From Colwellia sp. RSH04 (lineage in GTDB: Bacteria; Pseudomonadota; Gammaproteobacteria; Enterobacterales; Alteromonadaceae), in NCBI RefSeq assembly GCF_003545765.1, contig NZ_QXIO01000004.1, positions 310,001 to 374,000 on the forward strand: a stretch of DNA of 64,000 nt, in the 5' to 3' direction. Under the pieces are notes generated by a model that worked only from the letters and a program-made list of their open reading frames with translations, was not told the origin of the DNA and searched no databases. Positions 56,004 to 64,000 of the stretch are shown piece by piece; positions within the stretch are counted from its first letter, which is position 1, and each line of letters opens with the position of its first letter. The position numbers and the translations under genes were made by a program.

Positions 56004-57278
56004 TTATTCTCCCAAAACCAACTTTTGGCGTGTCACTTGGGTGATTTGTCCTAAAATAGTTGCCTGTGTAGCACCAGTAACACTAGGGGCGTTAGCCACT
56101 TGGCCAGTAATACAACGATAACTTAACCATGCAAAGGCGAGGGCTTCCATATACTGACTTTCTATACCAATACTGTCAGTGGTTTCAATGTGCCATAAAG
56201 GTAATAAGCGACTTAGTGCGTTCATTAAGGCAATGTTTTGTGTGCCTCCGCCAAATACCAATAAGCTTCCAGATGCTTGTTGTTTCAATTCTTGGTTTAA
56301 CTCTCTGCTTTTTTCTTGGCTGAGTGCTTGGTTTAACTCGTTAGTAATGCTAACTGCAGAGAGTTGAACTAAAGTAGCCATGATATCGGCATTTGACAGT
56401 GGGTGTGAAAGTGATTGCGAGTGAATACTCTCAAACTGTTCAAGCTTTTGGTTAAACCAAGCTAAATTAAAATATTCTCTACCGGTGCTTTTAGGGTGAG
56501 GTTGAGAAAAATAATGATCCGCTAATAAAATACTCAGCAGAGATTTATTTACCTTACCCGAAAGTGCGAGCTCACCATTTTTATCATAGGGCTGTGAGCA
56601 TTTAGTTTGCATCCAGCTATCGAGTAACGTATTACATGGTCCTGTATCAAAACCTTTTAGCACCTTTTCACTGATCAGCGTTAAATTAGCGATCCCCCCT
56701 AAATTCAGTAAAACTCTATTTTTTGAAGGGTCAGAATTAGCTGAAGGTACGGTATTTTCAAATAAACTTTGGTGAAACATAGGGACTAAAGGTGCGCCTT
56801 GTCCTTGGAACGCGATGTCCATACCTCTAAAACCAGTTACACAGGTAATGCCTGTTTCTGCGGCGAGTACATTGGCATTAACTAATTGCATTGAAAAAGG
56901 GTGATCGCCAAAAGGATGGTGCAGAACAGTTTGACCATGGCAGCCAATCGCTCTTATTTGACAGGGTTCAAGTTGATAATTAGCCAAAAGTTGCTGAACG
57001 GCTTTAGCGTAGCTTTTAGTTAATTTTACTTCAAGTTGTCCTAACGTGATCAATTCACAACGCGCAGTTTGGCATAGCAAGAGTATTTCTGTTCTAAGAC
57101 TTTCATCAAACGAACAGGACGTACCGCCGACTAGCACCGTGCTATTATGCTGTATTTTAGAGAGTACTACATCGATACCATCAACACTGGTACCTGACAT
57201 AATACCTATGTATAAATTAGATTTAATGCCATTTAGATGACTGTTCACCTTATTTTTCCATGAATGGTCTTTGAACAT
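56004..57278 (-). CDS. anmK: Anhydro-N-acetylmuramic acid kinase
   Basis: 424 residues. Signature blocks are GIMSGTSVDGIDVVL, AIGCHGQTVLHHP, LNLGGIANLTLI, GFDTGPCNTLLDSW, KSTGREYFNLAWF and VFGGGTQNIALM. AnmK phosphorylates and opens 1,6-anhydro-MurNAc (product of lytic transglycosylases) to MurNAc 6-phosphate, the MurQ substrate. It is longer than usual (about 370) because of extra residues at the start and a charged insert around 320. It lies 14 bases past lysA on the same strand. It adds a second entry point into the MurQ step. Confidence 0.93.
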   Translation of the reverse strand: MFKDHSWKNKVNSHLNGIKSNLYIGIMSGTSVDGIDVVLSKIQHNSTVLVGGTSCSFDESLRTEILLLCQTARCELITLGQLEVKLTKSYAKAVQQLLANYQLEPCQIRAIGCHGQTVLHHPFGDHPFSMQLVNANVLAAETGITCVTGFRGMDIAFQGQGAPLVPMFHQSLFENTVPSANSDPSKNRVLLNLGGIANLTLISEKVLKGFDTGPCNTLLDSWMQTKCSQPYDKNGELALSGKVNKSLLSILLADHYFSQPHPKSTGREYFNLAWFNQKLEQFESIHSQSLSHPLSNADIMATLVQLSAVSITNELNQALSQEKSRELNQELKQQASGSLLVFGGGTQNIALMNALSRLLPLWHIETTDSIGIESQYMEALAFAWLSYRCITGQVANAPSVTGATQATILGQITQVTRQKLVLGE

Positions 57279-57292
57279 TATTATTTTCCATA

Positions 57293-58564
57293 TTATAACC
57301 AGTCAGGTAATTTATCTTTACTGATGAGCTCTTCTAATGTTTGTAATTCGCGGATAGTAGAAAACTGCGAATCTTTTACCATTATTTCTTGAATAAATGG
57401 GCGGGTATTGTAATTTGACGACATCGTCGAACCATAAGCGCCAGTGTCTTTAATCACTAAATAATCCCCCTGCTGCACACTTGGTATACTTCGTGACTTA
57501 GCAAAGGTATCCCCTGTTTCACAAACAGGTCCAACAATATCGTAAATAGCATTTTCCTTTTTATTAAGGCTTACAGGGAGTATTTGATGATAGGCGTCAT
57601 ACAAACTTGGGCGAGCAAAGTCATTCATACCCGCATCTAGAATTAAAAACTGCTTATCTTTGGTGTTTTTTATATAACTGACTTGGGTAATTAACGCTCC
57701 TGCACTGGCCAATAATGAGCGCCCAGGTTCAACAATAATATTACAGCCTAATGACGTTAAGTGCTGTTCAACCAGACTAGCGTATTCGTTAATATCGAAA
57801 GGCTCGTCTGTTTCAGCATCATAACTAACACCTAGCCCACCACCTATATCTATAATCTCTATTTCATGACCTTTATCTCTGAGTTGGCACACTAATTCCG
57901 ATATTCTTTTGAATGATGCTTCAAATGGCTCAAGATCATTAATTTGAGAGCCAATATGCACATCTATTCCTTGTACTTGAATACCAGGTAAATTTGCAGC
58001 ATATTGATAGATATCTAGAGTTCTGGTGTGTTCAATACCAAATTTGTTTTCAGCTTTTCCTGTTGATATTTTGGCATGGGTATTCGCTTCAATATCAGGA
58101 TTAATACGAATAGCAATTTTGGCCGTCAGCTTTAACGAAACACATAGTTCACTGATATGTTCTAATTCGGCTTCAGACTCAACATTGAATTGTAAAATGC
58201 CACTCTTTAACGCAAATGAAATTTCTGATGCGGTTTTACCTACACCAGAGAAAACAATTTTATTAGCCGGTATACCTGCTTGTAATGCACGTTTTAATTC
58301 ACCTTCACTCACTACATCGGCACCTGAGCCTAAAGAGGCTAGCACTTTTAATATTGCTTGGTTAGAGTTGGCTTTTACCGCATAAAAAACTTGTGCGTTT
58401 ACTTTGTTTAATGCTTGACTAAGTCTCTGATAATTTTGCTTTATTTCGCTATAAGAATACAAATAAAAAGGCGTGGCTACTTTTTTAGTAAGATCGGTAA
58501 TTGAGAGTTTTTCAACGTGAAAAGCATCTTCGACATAGTTAAATTGACAGGGGAATTGAGCCAT
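57293..58564 (-). CDS. lysA: Diaminopimelate decarboxylase
   Basis: 423 residues, fold-III PLP decarboxylase. The PLP lysine is in VFYAVKANSN, the phosphate-binding IIDIGGGLGVSYDAETD and the active-site GPVCETGD are complete. It turns meso-diaminopimelate into L-lysine. Most lysA genes serve biosynthesis; here it is directly upstream of anmK and divergent from an NhaC-type transporter inside a wall-degrading cluster, so it may salvage DAP from wall peptides. A biosynthetic role cannot be excluded, since I cannot see whether another lysA exists. Confidence 0.93.
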   Translation of the reverse strand: MAQFPCQFNYVEDAFHVEKLSITDLTKKVATPFYLYSYSEIKQNYQRLSQALNKVNAQVFYAVKANSNQAILKVLASLGSGADVVSEGELKRALQAGIPANKIVFSGVGKTASEISFALKSGILQFNVESEAELEHISELCVSLKLTAKIAIRINPDIEANTHAKISTGKAENKFGIEHTRTLDIYQYAANLPGIQVQGIDVHIGSQINDLEPFEASFKRISELVCQLRDKGHEIEIIDIGGGLGVSYDAETDEPFDINEYASLVEQHLTSLGCNIIVEPGRSLLASAGALITQVSYIKNTKDKQFLILDAGMNDFARPSLYDAYHQILPVSLNKKENAIYDIVGPVCETGDTFAKSRSIPSVQQGDYLVIKDTGAYGSTMSSNYNTRPFIQEIMVKDSQFSTIRELQTLEELISKDKLPDWL

Positions 58565-58698
58565 GATTATTTTTTATATTAATAAAGAGTATGGCCATTA
58601 TTGTTATTTATGCGCTGATGTATATTACTCATATGAGGGAAGCGTTAAAAAAGTAATTTGAATAATATGTTATAATATTCAAGAAATCGGTATGACAT

Positions 58699-60084
58699 AT
58701 GGATTGGGTTACAGTACTACCTCCTGTTGTTGCAATAATCATAGTTTTCTGGAAAAAAGAAGTGATACTCGCACTTTTATTATCTCTCTTTACTTCAGAA
58801 ATTATTACCATATATTTAGTTGAAGAAGCGCATACCTTCTTTTTATTTGATGGCGTAATAGCCACTATTGATCAAGTCGTTGAAGTATTTTCCTCTCCGG
58901 GCAATGTGCGCTTATTGATGTTTTCAACCATTGTTGGCGCTTTAATGGCGTTAATGCGATATTCTGGCGGCGTTACCGCTACCGTAAAATTATTCATCAG
59001 CAAAGGTCTTGTTACTAATCAGCAACGTGCTGGTTTAGTCACTTTTTTTACTGGTGCGGTGATCTTCATTGAATCAAACTTAAGCGTATTGACCGCGGGG
59101 ATAATTTCTCGAGGATTTTTTGATAAATTCAAGATGAGCCGAGCACGACTTGCCTACATAATTGATAGTACCAGCGCGCCAATTTGTATTTTAATATTAC
59201 TCAATGGTTGGGGAGCTTATATTTTAGGTTTATTAGGTAATTATCAATTGCCTGAATCATCCATCAGCATTTTAATTTCGACAATCCCTCTTAATTTTTA
59301 CGCGATATTAACCTTGATTGTGGTGCTTTATACCATTATCACTGGCAAGGTCTACGGCCCTTTAAAGCAGTCTGAAGAAACATTAACGATTAAAGATACC
59401 GAGCTTAGTAATGAAGTTGCAGACACAAAAGCAAGGTTTATGATCATACCGCTAATTACTTTGGTCTTTGGCATGTTAGCTTTTATGTTTTGGACTGGAA
59501 ATGGCAACATAGTAAATGGGTCTGGCTCTTTATCTGTTTTATACGCCAGTTTGTTGGCCTGCCTTGTTGGTTATTTTTTAATGATATCGAGTGGCGACTT
59601 TACTCATCAACAGGTCATGGATATTGGCTTTAAAGGGATGAGTGAATTGCTCCCCTTAGTTACCATCGTTTTGTTATCGTTAGCATTAGGAAGTAGTTTG
59701 CAGGCTTTGGGTACCGGTGAATTCATCTCTGGTATAGTCGCAGATAACTTACCACTGTATTTGATTCCTACCATGTTATTTTTAGCAGGGGCGTTGATTT
59801 CGTTCACAACAGGAACATCTTGGGGAACTTTTGCTATTTTAATTCCTATAGGTATGCCGATTGTTATAAATCTTGGGTTAGACCCTGCGCTTGTACTTGC
59901 AGCAATAATGGGAGGCGGTGTCTTTGGTGATCATTGCTCGCCCATTTCAGATACAACTGCAGTCAGTGCTGTAGCCTCTGGTTGCGATTTATTAGAGCAT
60001 GTTAAAACGCAATTGCCTTACGCACTATTTTGTGGAGTAATTACCATAGGCCTCTATATATTAGTTGGCTATTTCTTTATTTAG
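58699..60084 (+). CDS. NhaC-superfamily antiporter/transporter
   Basis: 461 residues with about twelve hydrophobic segments. The NhaC signature GVFGDHCSPISDTTAVSAVA is near the end. Classical members are sodium/proton antiporters, but some exchange amino acids or organic acids. It is divergent from lysA and is followed 12 bases after its stop by the VanX-type dipeptidase gene. It might move an amino acid or peptide from the wall; this is inference from its neighbours only. Confidence 0.85.
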   Translation: MDWVTVLPPVVAIIIVFWKKEVILALLLSLFTSEIITIYLVEEAHTFFLFDGVIATIDQVVEVFSSPGNVRLLMFSTIVGALMALMRYSGGVTATVKLFISKGLVTNQQRAGLVTFFTGAVIFIESNLSVLTAGIISRGFFDKFKMSRARLAYIIDSTSAPICILILLNGWGAYILGLLGNYQLPESSISILISTIPLNFYAILTLIVVLYTIITGKVYGPLKQSEETLTIKDTELSNEVADTKARFMIIPLITLVFGMLAFMFWTGNGNIVNGSGSLSVLYASLLACLVGYFLMISSGDFTHQQVMDIGFKGMSELLPLVTIVLLSLALGSSLQALGTGEFISGIVADNLPLYLIPTMLFLAGALISFTTGTSWGTFAILIPIGMPIVINLGLDPALVLAAIMGGGVFGDHCSPISDTTAVSAVASGCDLLEHVKTQLPYALFCGVITIGLYILVGYFFI

Positions 60085-60096
60085 GCGCTTATAAAA

Positions 60097-60780
60097 ATGA
60101 AAAACTGTATAAATATTGCTTTTGTTTTGTCTTTTACGATGAGCTTTTATTGTGACGCCAATCAATCAATCCCCAATGACTTTGTCACAATAAATACCTT
60201 TATTCCAGAGGCTCTATTCGATATAAAATATCATAGTAAAGACAACTTCGTTGGCGAAGTGATTGATGGTTACAATGCGGATAAATGTATTTTACATAAA
60301 GCTGCAGCAAACGCTCTTATGTCTGCATATCGCCAAGCAAGGGATGCAAAACTCAACTTAAAGATATTTGACTGCTATCGCCCTCAACGCGCTGTAAACC
60401 ACTTTATTCGTTGGGTTAATGATTTAAACAATACGGCTACAAAGCACAATTACTACCCTAATTTAGCCAAAAATAGCTTACTTGGACCTTATATAGCTGC
60501 AAAGTCAGGACATAGTCGTGGTTCAACACTTGATTTAACCTTAGTAAAAAAGGTTAATGGGCAATGGCAAGAACTTGATATGGGCTCAGCATTTGATTTA
60601 TTTGATCCCCTCTCTAATACAGAAAATAGCAATATTAGTGAGCTTCAAAGAAAAAATAGATTATTATTAAAAAAAATAATGATCGAAGCAGGTTTTTTAG
60701 ACTATGACATGGAATGGTGGCATTTCACCTTAAAAAATCAAGCATACCCAAACCATTATTTCGATTTTGAGGTTTTATAG
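60097..60780 (+). CDS. ddpX: D-alanyl-D-alanine dipeptidase (VanX/DdpX)
   Basis: 227 residues with a signal peptide (NCINIAFVLSFTMSFYCDA). The zinc ligands follow the VanX pattern exactly in spacing: His139 and Asp146 (SGHSRGSTLDLTL), Glu206 and His209 (MEWWHF), and the catalytic Arg95 (CYRPQR). It splits D-Ala-D-Ala in the periplasm. VanX is best known from glycopeptide resistance, but there is no vanA-type ligase or vanH here. Alternatively it frees D-Ala from wall stem peptides, which fits the locus. It follows the NhaC-type gene in an operon. Confidence 0.92.
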   Translation: MKNCINIAFVLSFTMSFYCDANQSIPNDFVTINTFIPEALFDIKYHSKDNFVGEVIDGYNADKCILHKAAANALMSAYRQARDAKLNLKIFDCYRPQRAVNHFIRWVNDLNNTATKHNYYPNLAKNSLLGPYIAAKSGHSRGSTLDLTLVKKVNGQWQELDMGSAFDLFDPLSNTENSNISELQRKNRLLLKKIMIEAGFLDYDMEWWHFTLKNQAYPNHYFDFEVL

Positions 60781-60803
60781 TTTCTAACTTCTCTTTTGGT
60801 TTT

Positions 60804-60826
60804 CTATCGCTTAAGGCGATAGTTTC
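60804..60826 (+). terminator. Hairpin after the dipeptidase gene
   Basis: CTATCGC (60804-60810) pairs with GCGATAG (60816-60822) over five bases, then a T-run of three. It starts 24 bases past the stop. Confidence 0.6.
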
Positions 60827-60890
60827 CAACTTTTAATATCGAAACTCAATAATCATAATTCATGCATATTACATTAGTTTAAAAATATGC

Positions 60891-62315
60891 ATGACTATTC
60901 ATTACCTTTCTGCCACAGAGTTATTAACTCAATTTAACAATAAAAAACTATCTCCTGTTGATGTGGTTCATGCATATCAACAACGTTTTTTAGAAATTAA
61001 CGATCACGTTAACGCGTTTAGCTTTACTTTTTTTGAACGTACACTTGAACAAGCAATGATTGCTGAACAAGCATATATCGAAAATACCGCAAAAACTCTC
61101 ACGGGGTTAGCGATAGCAATTAAAGATGAAACGTATGTAACGGGCGAACCAATGACTAACGGTTCTTTATGTTTAAAAGATTATATTGCTACTTCTACAG
61201 ATCCTGTTCCTGAAGCATTACTTAACGATGGCGCTATAATACTAGGTAGAACAACCACACCTGAATTTTCTACCTCATCAGTAACATGGTCAAAATTATG
61301 GGGGATCAGTCGCAACCCGTGGAATTTATCAATTACTTGTGGTGGATCTTCTGGTGGCTCAGCTATTGCTGTTGCCTCTGGCATGTGTAGTTTTGCCAAT
61401 GGCACTGACATCGGTGGTTCTTTGCGTATTCCCGCAGCAATGTGTGGTATTTATGGTTACAAACCACCACACGGTAGAGTAGCTGAAATCAGCCCTTATA
61501 ATATTGATCCCTACTGTCATCATGGTCTATTAACACGAAATTTAAATGATATGCTACTAGCATACCCTCGTATTAGAGGAGCAAACTGGAGGGACTCTCA
61601 TTCATTTATTCCAGATATTAATCCTAGCTTAAAAAGCACTAAATCGATTAAGCAACTTAAAGTCGCAATATCCATCGATCTTGGATTTTATGAAGTTGAT
61701 AACGACATCAAAGATAACTTGATTACAACAGCTAAAGTATTAGAACAGTCAGGCGCAATAGTTGAATATGTAGACATTAATTGGGATGAACAAGTCATAC
61801 AAACAGCAAAAGTTCATCAACACGCTTTAATGGGACAAATATTAAAAAGAGAATACCTAAGCTCAGAAAAGTTTAACGACCTAACACCTTATGTTCAGCA
61901 ATATTTAAAAAATGTTGCAACTACCACGTTAGATGATGTCTTTGACGCCAATATTCATGCGTGCAAAATGTGGGATGAACTTGCTCCTGTGTTTAAAGAA
62001 TATGATGTATTGATTTGTCCGACCGTTGCCACATCAAATATTCCAGCAAACTTTGATTACAGTAAGGACCCTGTCTTTATTAATAAAAAACAAGTAGATG
62101 CCAACAAAGGCTGGTTTATGACCTATCCATTTAACACTTTAGGCCAGTGCCCTGTGTTAGCCATGCCAAACGGATTTTGTAACAATTCAGTGCCTAGCTC
62201 TATTCAAATTGTTGGACGTCCTTATGAAGAAGAACATATATTCACCGTAGCTCGTGTTGTTGAAGAACAACAAGTAAGCGACCTGTATACCACCCGTTTT
62301 CCTGAATTTACTTAA
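60891..62315 (+). CDS. Amidase (amidase-signature family)
   Basis: 474 residues. The Ser-cisSer-Lys triad is visible: Lys78 in AIAIKDE, the cis-Ser in CGGSSGGS (about 154) and the nucleophile Ser177 in GTDIGGSLRI. No signal peptide is seen, so it acts in the cytoplasm. Family members cut many amides; the substrate cannot be read from sequence. It lies six bases before the C39-like gene, in the same run as the dipeptidase. In this locus an amidated wall amino acid such as D-glutamine or an amidated peptide is possible. It is not GatA: no gatB or gatC is adjacent. Confidence 0.82.
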   Translation: MTIHYLSATELLTQFNNKKLSPVDVVHAYQQRFLEINDHVNAFSFTFFERTLEQAMIAEQAYIENTAKTLTGLAIAIKDETYVTGEPMTNGSLCLKDYIATSTDPVPEALLNDGAIILGRTTTPEFSTSSVTWSKLWGISRNPWNLSITCGGSSGGSAIAVASGMCSFANGTDIGGSLRIPAAMCGIYGYKPPHGRVAEISPYNIDPYCHHGLLTRNLNDMLLAYPRIRGANWRDSHSFIPDINPSLKSTKSIKQLKVAISIDLGFYEVDNDIKDNLITTAKVLEQSGAIVEYVDINWDEQVIQTAKVHQHALMGQILKREYLSSEKFNDLTPYVQQYLKNVATTTLDDVFDANIHACKMWDELAPVFKEYDVLICPTVATSNIPANFDYSKDPVFINKKQVDANKGWFMTYPFNTLGQCPVLAMPNGFCNNSVPSSIQIVGRPYEEEHIFTVARVVEEQQVSDLYTTRFPEFT

Positions 62316-62320
62316 TTTAG

Positions 62321-63040
62321 ATGTTTAATATTCTTTTCTCTGACATTATTACTTTTCTGCAAGCTAGTTTTTTAAAGAGCCACTCATTAAAAACTAACGC
62401 GGGGATTATCTCTTGTTGCTTAGCTTTAAGTATCCAAGCTTATGCAAATCAACCTGTTAATATAGATAAGAAACAAAAAATCGCACAAGTTCCTTTTTAT
62501 GATCAAAAGCAAAATAAAAAGCAAGGTTGGCGCGCATGCAATATTACTTCTTTCGCAATGGTTATCGACTATTTTGCCATCACACCTAAAAATAAACAGG
62601 AAACAAGAACACCTGATTACTTGTTTAAGCAATTTGGCATTAAACAAGACCCTATTGAGTTACAAGCTATGTTTAATAAGGTTGCGCAAGATGCAGGCTC
62701 ACCGATTAGAGATGTATTTTATGAAAACGGTACTATTGAACAACTAAGAAAATTAGCCCGTAACGGACATCCCACTATTATTCACGGCTGGTTCACTAAG
62801 TCAGGTCATATCATGGTAATTACAGGATTTGACGGTGAAAACTATATTGTTAATGACCCTTATGGTAAATGGTTAGGTAAGAAATGGGCCGAATCTTCAA
62901 TAGGTTATAATACCAATATATCGGGAAAAGCATTACGTTATGAAGCGAAAGCTTTTGAGCTGGCCATTAATGATAATGGCAATGGTGACGACTTATGGTT
63001 ACATACTTTTATCGATACAAGTACTGACACGGAAAAGTAA
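62321..63040 (+). CDS. Secreted C39-like cysteine peptidase
   Basis: 239 residues. A hydrophobic segment (NAGIISCCLALSIQAYA) is the signal; it starts late (about residue 26), so the true start may be internal. The Cys/His/Asp triad is Cys73 (WRACNITSF), His163 (SGHIMVITGF) and Asp179 (VNDPYGKW). The domain is very like the C-terminal domain of the 50.2-52.1 kb protein, including an identical AINDNG block near the end. C39-type peptidases cut peptides, often at glycine-rich or D-containing sites. Here a wall peptide is the plausible substrate. Confidence 0.8.
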   Translation: MFNILFSDIITFLQASFLKSHSLKTNAGIISCCLALSIQAYANQPVNIDKKQKIAQVPFYDQKQNKKQGWRACNITSFAMVIDYFAITPKNKQETRTPDYLFKQFGIKQDPIELQAMFNKVAQDAGSPIRDVFYENGTIEQLRKLARNGHPTIIHGWFTKSGHIMVITGFDGENYIVNDPYGKWLGKKWAESSIGYNTNISGKALRYEAKAFELAINDNGNGDDLWLHTFIDTSTDTEK

Positions 63041-63075
63041 TACATTGCATATTTACGGCTCTTACCTAACCAATC

Positions 63076-63104
63076 AAACTATCGGTAAAACCGATAGTTT
63101 ATAA
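63076..63104 (+). terminator. Rho-independent terminator after the C39-like gene
   Basis: AAACTATCGG (63076-63085) pairs perfectly with CCGATAGTTT (63091-63100) over a five-base loop. It starts 36 bases past the stop of the C39-like gene. Confidence 0.75.
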
Positions 63105-63170
63105 CTTCTATTAATGACAAAGTTCACTTAATCTTCGCTCATTATCAATAAATAACAGCTCATTTTATTT

Positions 63171-63968
63171 ATGCAACAGTCCACTCCCTTAAGAATACGT
63201 CAACAGATACGTAATGGCACATTTACAAAGCCTACCTCTGGCTGTGCTCCTGGTTTTGTGCAGTGCAACTTAGTAATTCTGCCTAAAGAATACGCTGATG
63301 ATTTTTTAACGTTTTGTCAGTTAAACCCTAAATCTTGTCCTTTAATAGCTATGAGTGAAAATGCAGGCGATTTTACGCTTGAAATATTAGGTGTTGATGT
63401 GGATATTCGCACTGACATTTCTTTATATCGAATATATGAAAATGGCGAATTAATCAGAGAAACAGCTGACGTGAAGAATATTTGGCAAAATAATTTTATG
63501 TTCTTTTTATTGGGATGTTCGTTCTCCTTCGAAGAAGCTTTATTAGCAGAAAACATAGAAGTGAGAAATATTTCTGAAGAAAAAAATGTGCCTATGTACA
63601 AAACTAACATTAGCAATAGCCCTGTTAATGACTTTAAAGGAGAGATGGTGGTTAGCATGCGTCCTTTAAAACCTCAAGACATTGAGCGTGCAAGTCAAAT
63701 TTGTAGCCAATTCCCTAAAGTACATGGTGCTCCTATACATTTTGGTAATCCATTAGATATAGGTATTACCGATATTAATTATCCAGACTTTGGCGAGGCT
63801 GTCACCATTAAAGAAGGGGAAATACCTGTATTCTGGGCTTGTGGTGTGACTCCACAATTAGCCATAAAAAATGCCAAACCACCAATTTGTATTACGCATA
63901 GTCCCGGTTATATGTTGATAACAGATATTCCTAATACCAGTTTACGAAATAACATAGATATTCAGTAA
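63171..63968 (+). CDS. DUF1445 protein, D-glutamate cyclase type
   Basis: 265 residues, the usual DUF1445 length. The signature runs RQQIRNGTFTKPTSGCAPGF, then VQCNLVILPKEYADDFLTFC, FLLGCSFSFEEAL, and at the end FWACGVTPQLA and ITHSPGYMLITDIPN. Members are called putative hydro-lyases; a mammalian relative (DGLUCY) turns D-glutamate into 5-oxo-D-proline. D-glutamate is a peptidoglycan stem-peptide residue, so the enzyme could dispose of it here. It is the last gene in the window; the next one is not visible. Confidence 0.88.
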   Translation: MQQSTPLRIRQQIRNGTFTKPTSGCAPGFVQCNLVILPKEYADDFLTFCQLNPKSCPLIAMSENAGDFTLEILGVDVDIRTDISLYRIYENGELIRETADVKNIWQNNFMFFLLGCSFSFEEALLAENIEVRNISEEKNVPMYKTNISNSPVNDFKGEMVVSMRPLKPQDIERASQICSQFPKVHGAPIHFGNPLDIGITDINYPDFGEAVTIKEGEIPVFWACGVTPQLAIKNAKPPICITHSPGYMLITDIPNTSLRNNIDIQ

Positions 63969-64000
63969 TTAAATTAAAGTAAAAAGTTAAGTTGAACAAA

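Noticed and set aside
58026..58385. 119-residue plus-strand frame
   Set aside because: It is antisense to lysA, which has all family motifs in the other frame.
60097..60780. Glycopeptide (vancomycin-type) resistance cluster
   Set aside because: Only the VanX-type dipeptidase is present; there is no vanH or vanA-type ligase, and the neighbours are wall-catabolic genes.

Overview
The window is AT-rich chromosomal DNA from a Gram-negative marine-type gammaproteobacterium. A TonB-dependent receptor, Cys-Gly-Gly-Gly lipoboxes, a GlyGly-CTERM-like tail, an NhaC-type antiporter and the general codon style point to the Alteromonadales, most likely near Colwellia or Thalassotalea. This is inference from gene content; no rRNA or tRNA is present to test it.

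Region 1 (about 1-19.8 kb) is accessory DNA. It opens with the 5' part of a very large NACHT/STAND-type NTPase that runs off the left edge. Next come an AlpA-type excisionase/regulator with a DUF3987 (YfjI-like) protein, several unrecognised membrane or soluble proteins, a WYL-domain regulator operon and an HTH/Cys-cluster protein. The region ends in a four-gene minus-strand operon: a lipoprotein, a secreted subtilisin-like protease, a small membrane-anchored protein, and a giant protein that joins a Clp/Hsp100-type AAA+ module to an FtsH-type AAA+ plus M41 zinc protease. No integrase lies in the window.

Region 2 (19.8-26.8 kb) is a GABA / guanidinobutyrate / polyamine catabolic module: gabT, gabD and a PuuB-like FAD oxidase on the minus strand, divergent from an aldehyde dehydrogenase and an agmatinase/guanidinobutyrase. 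Together they would feed amines into succinate.

Region 3 (27.1-64 kb) begins with an M1-type peptidase, a LuxR-type regulator, a TonB-dependent receptor and an MFS transporter. It continues as what looks like a peptidoglycan-utilisation locus. The genes cover glycan cleavage (lipidated TIM-barrel-like protein, NagZ, NamZ), uptake (SSS symporter), sugar processing (BadF-type kinase, MurQ, AnmK, and a D-lactate dehydrogenase for the lactate MurQ releases), peptide cleavage (Amidase_3-like protein, M14 carboxypeptidase, beta-lactamase-fold hydrolase, two C39-like peptidases, VanX-type D-Ala-D-Ala dipeptidase) and amino-acid salvage (LysA for diaminopimelate, DUF1445 D-glutamate cyclase). A phosphodiester glycosidase with a metallophosphoesterase may attack sugar-phosphate linkages of wall polymers.

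A recurring intergenic motif, CCCC(C/T)-N4-TAGGT or GGGGG, lies at the divergent promoters of regions 2 and 3. It suggests one regulator, perhaps the LuxR-type protein at 29.3-30.3 kb, controls much of both regions.
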